This document shows, in pieces, positions 5,109-6,780 of a DNA stretch of 6,780 bases. How positions within the stretch are numbered: the first letter of the stretch is position 1; each line of letters starts with the position of its first letter. A program made the translations under genes and the position numbers. The notes under the pieces were generated by a model that was given only the letters and a program-made list of their open reading frames with translations, ran no database searches and had not been told where the DNA came from. Source of the stretch: Acidimicrobiia bacterium (GTDB taxonomy: Bacteria; Actinomycetota; Acidimicrobiia; Acidimicrobiales; Ilumatobacteraceae); NCBI GenBank assembly GCA_010030605.1, contig RHCK01000092.1, positions 1-6,780 of the forward strand, given 5' to 3'.

Positions 5109-6365
5109 ATGGCCAACAGCACCGTCCGTTCGACGTTCGATCCCGCGCGCGTGGTGTCCGATCTACGTGATCTCGCGCGCCGCACCGGTGGCCCCGACGG
5201 ATCACGTCGCCTCTGCTGGACCCCCGAATGGTTGGAAGCTCGCGCACTCTTGCGCGAGAGCCTGTCCACGTTGCCCGTCGACGTGGACGTGGACGAGGCC
5301 GGAAATCTGTGGGCGTACCTGCGTGGGGAACGCCCCGACACCCTCGTCGTGGGAAGTCATCTCGACAGTGTTCCCAAAGGTGGTTGGCTCGATGGCGCTC
5401 TCGGCGTCATGGCCGGTCTCGAATTGTTGAGGTCGCTCGCGAGCGAGGGAACCCCGCCCGTGACCGTTGCCCTCGTCGATTGGGCCGACGAGGAAGGCGC
5501 TCGATTCAGCCGTTCATTGTTCGGTTCGGCCGCGGTGATGGGAACGCTCGACGTCGAGATTCTGCGTGGTCTGTCCGACAAGGAAGGCAACCGACTCGTC
5601 GACATCCTGCCCCAACACGGCGTCGACATCGACCGCCTCGACGGAGCATGCACCCGACTTCGTGACGTGAAGGCCTACGTCGAGGTGCACATCGAACAAG
5701 GGCCGATTCTCGAGTCCCTCGGCAAGGGAATCTGCACCGTCACCGGGACCAAGGGCATCGAACGCGAGCGACTGATCTTCCGCGGACAAGCCGCCCACGC
5801 CGGCACGATGCCGATGCCCATGCGTCGCGACAGCTTCCGCGCCGCGTCACGTTTCGCTTTGGCCGTGGCCGAGATCGGAGATCGTCACGACGGTGTCACC
5901 ACCGTCGGTGCGGTCGCCTGCAAACCGGGCGTGGTCACCGCCGTGGCCGGAGAAACCACCATCACGCTCGACATGCGACACATCGATGCCAATGAATTGG
6001 CGGCGATGCTCGCCGAGGGTCGCGCGGCCGCCCAGGCGGCGGCCGAAGCGGAAGGGTGCACCGTCGAGTGGGAGCACATTTTCCGCATCGCACCGATGCC
6101 GTTTCATCCCGAACTTCTCGAGGCCGCCCGCACGAGCGTGCGCGAAGTCGAGGGACACGACATCGAACTACCGAGCGGTGCATTGCACGACGCCAGTGAA
6201 ATGGCCAGAAGCGTTCCCACCGTCATGATTTTCTCCTCGTCGACGAACGGATTGAGCCACACGAAGGAAGAGGACACTCCGATCGACCACCTGCACATGT
6301 CGGCCGATGCGTTCGATCGCACGTGCCGCCGAGCGATCGATGCGATCGTGGCCGGTCGGCTCTAG
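5109..6365 (+). CDS. M20-family Zn-dependent amidohydrolase (N-carbamoyl-L-amino acid hydrolase / allantoate amidohydrolase type)
   Basis: Enzymes of this family hydrolyse N-carbamoyl groups (N-carbamoyl-L-amino acids, beta-ureidopropionate) or allantoate in the cytoplasm, using a two-metal centre. The 418 residues match the usual 400-420. Metal ligands are recognisable: H84 in GSHLDSVP, D95 in GGWLDGALGV, E129 after the general-base E128 in DWADEEGARF, H194 in EVHIEQGPILE and H384 in GLSHTKEE. The dimerisation domain carries GQAAHAGTMPMPMRRD (226-241) with H230, and SGALHDASEMA (356-366) follows; many homologues have SGAGHDA there. ATG 5109 is chosen over the longer open frame because family homology starts there and TACCGT lies 6 nt upstream. 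It is divergent from folB-folK by 24 nt and its stop overlaps gatB's stop by 4 nt. Substrate cannot be told from sequence alone; no hydantoinase, allantoinase or transporter gene is in view. Confidence 0.9.
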   Translation: MANSTVRSTFDPARVVSDLRDLARRTGGPDGSRRLCWTPEWLEARALLRESLSTLPVDVDVDEAGNLWAYLRGERPDTLVVGSHLDSVPKGGWLDGALGVMAGLELLRSLASEGTPPVTVALVDWADEEGARFSRSLFGSAAVMGTLDVEILRGLSDKEGNRLVDILPQHGVDIDRLDGACTRLRDVKAYVEVHIEQGPILESLGKGICTVTGTKGIERERLIFRGQAAHAGTMPMPMRRDSFRAASRFALAVAEIGDRHDGVTTVGAVACKPGVVTAVAGETTITLDMRHIDANELAAMLAEGRAAAQAAAEAEGCTVEWEHIFRIAPMPFHPELLEAARTSVREVEGHDIELPSGALHDASEMARSVPTVMIFSSSTNGLSHTKEEDTPIDHLHMSADAFDRTCRRAIDAIVAGRL

Positions 6366-6780
6366 CCGCGCTTCGACTGCAGCAACGCGGTCACGGCCTT
6401 GCCGTCGGCCTTGCCCTTGCTGGCCTTCATGATCGCGCCGACGAGCGCGCCCATGGCCTTCTCCTCGCCAGCGCAGTACTTCGCCCACGCATCGGGTTGA
6501 GCGGCGATGACCTCGTCGACCATGGCCTCGAGTGCCGAGGTGTCCATGGCTTCGAAACCATTGGCTTTGGCGATCGCTTCGGCGTCGCCACCACCGTTGG
6601 CCACCAACTCGGCCAAAACCGTCTTGGCTTGGGTGGAGGTCAACTTGCCACCGGTCTCCATGATGATCATTCGTGCCAAGTCGGCGGCCGGAACACGAGG
6701 TTCGGCTCCCTGCTCGGCGTAGGCCTCTTTCACGTGCACCAAGGCGCGGGCGGCATCCGCTCCGGCCTCGGCGACCGCCA
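6362..6780 (-). CDS. gatB: Aspartyl/glutamyl-tRNA(Asn/Gln) amidotransferase subunit B, C-terminal part
   Basis: GatB is the kinase/tRNA-binding subunit of GatCAB, which converts misacylated Glu-tRNA(Gln) and Asp-tRNA(Asn) to Gln-tRNA(Gln) and Asn-tRNA(Asn). Only the last 138 codons are inside the window; the frame stays open to the right edge (a TTG near 6742 is an internal Leu, not a start), while whole GatB is about 480-500 residues. What is visible is the helical domain and the YqeY-like tail: ARMIIMETGGKLTSTQAKTV, where the GxLTxxxAKxVL pattern is typical, followed by LAELVANGGG, then a segment with AMVDEVIAAQP, a KYCAGEEKAMGALVGAIMK helix and a K-rich KASKGKADGKAV stretch that contacts tRNA in known GatB tails. 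The stop TAG lies within the CTAG shared with the convergent hydrolase. gatA and gatC would be expected further right, but that is not visible. Confidence 0.85.
   Translation of the reverse strand, partial: AVAEAGADAARALVHVKEAYAEQGAEPRVPAADLARMIIMETGGKLTSTQAKTVLAELVANGGGDAEAIAKANGFEAMDTSALEAMVDEVIAAQPDAWAKYCAGEEKAMGALVGAIMKASKGKADGKAVTALLQSKRG

Noticed and set aside
6362..6742. A separate 126-residue small protein gene at the right end
   Set aside because: Its apparent start is an internal TTG, the frame continues to the window edge, and the sequence is the C-terminal tail of GatB.

Overview
This 6.8 kb window is GC-rich chromosomal DNA, very probably from an actinobacterium. Three points support that: a FadA5-type steroid thiolase beside a FadE29-type acyl-CoA dehydrogenase, a glucosyl-3-phosphoglycerate synthase (GpgS) next to a FolP homologue (as in mycobacteria), and start codons that lack Shine-Dalgarno sequences but have TANNNT -10 hexamers 6-8 nt upstream (the leaderless style). 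My guess is class Acidimicrobiia or a relative, not Mycobacterium, because the steroid genes are arranged differently. That placement is inference.

Layout, left to right: the 3' part of a steroid-type thiolase (+); a FadE29-like acyl-CoA dehydrogenase (-); a 164-nt divergent intergenic region with a terminator-like stem-loop; a RibD C-terminal-domain reductase (+); GpgS (-); a divergent dihydropteroate synthase homologue (+); a FolB-FolK fusion (-); an M20 carbamoylase/allantoate-amidohydrolase-type hydrolase (+); and the 3' part of gatB (-). All eight genes alternate strand, so no two neighbours can form an operon. Tail-to-tail junctions are 25 nt, a 28-nt overlap, 24 nt and a 4-nt overlap sharing one CTAG. 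Head-to-head junctions are 164, 30 and 24 nt.

Three functional themes appear. The thiolase and dehydrogenase fit beta-oxidation of a steroid side chain. The RibD-like reductase, FolP homologue and FolB-FolK form a loose pterin/folate neighbourhood, with gpgS (methylglucose lipopolysaccharide pathway) embedded in it. The hydrolase and gatB look like unrelated neighbours.

The observations most worth following are the strict strand alternation with apparently leaderless starts, a palindromic shared -10 between folB-folK and the hydrolase, the FolP homologue that keeps pterin-pocket residues but lacks the recognisable pABA/pyrophosphate residues, and the possibility that the RibD-like protein serves folate metabolism. 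No mobile element, CRISPR array, tRNA or rRNA was seen. No intergenic stretch exceeds 164 nt. Protein-family calls rest on motif recognition and remembered family sequences, not on database searches.
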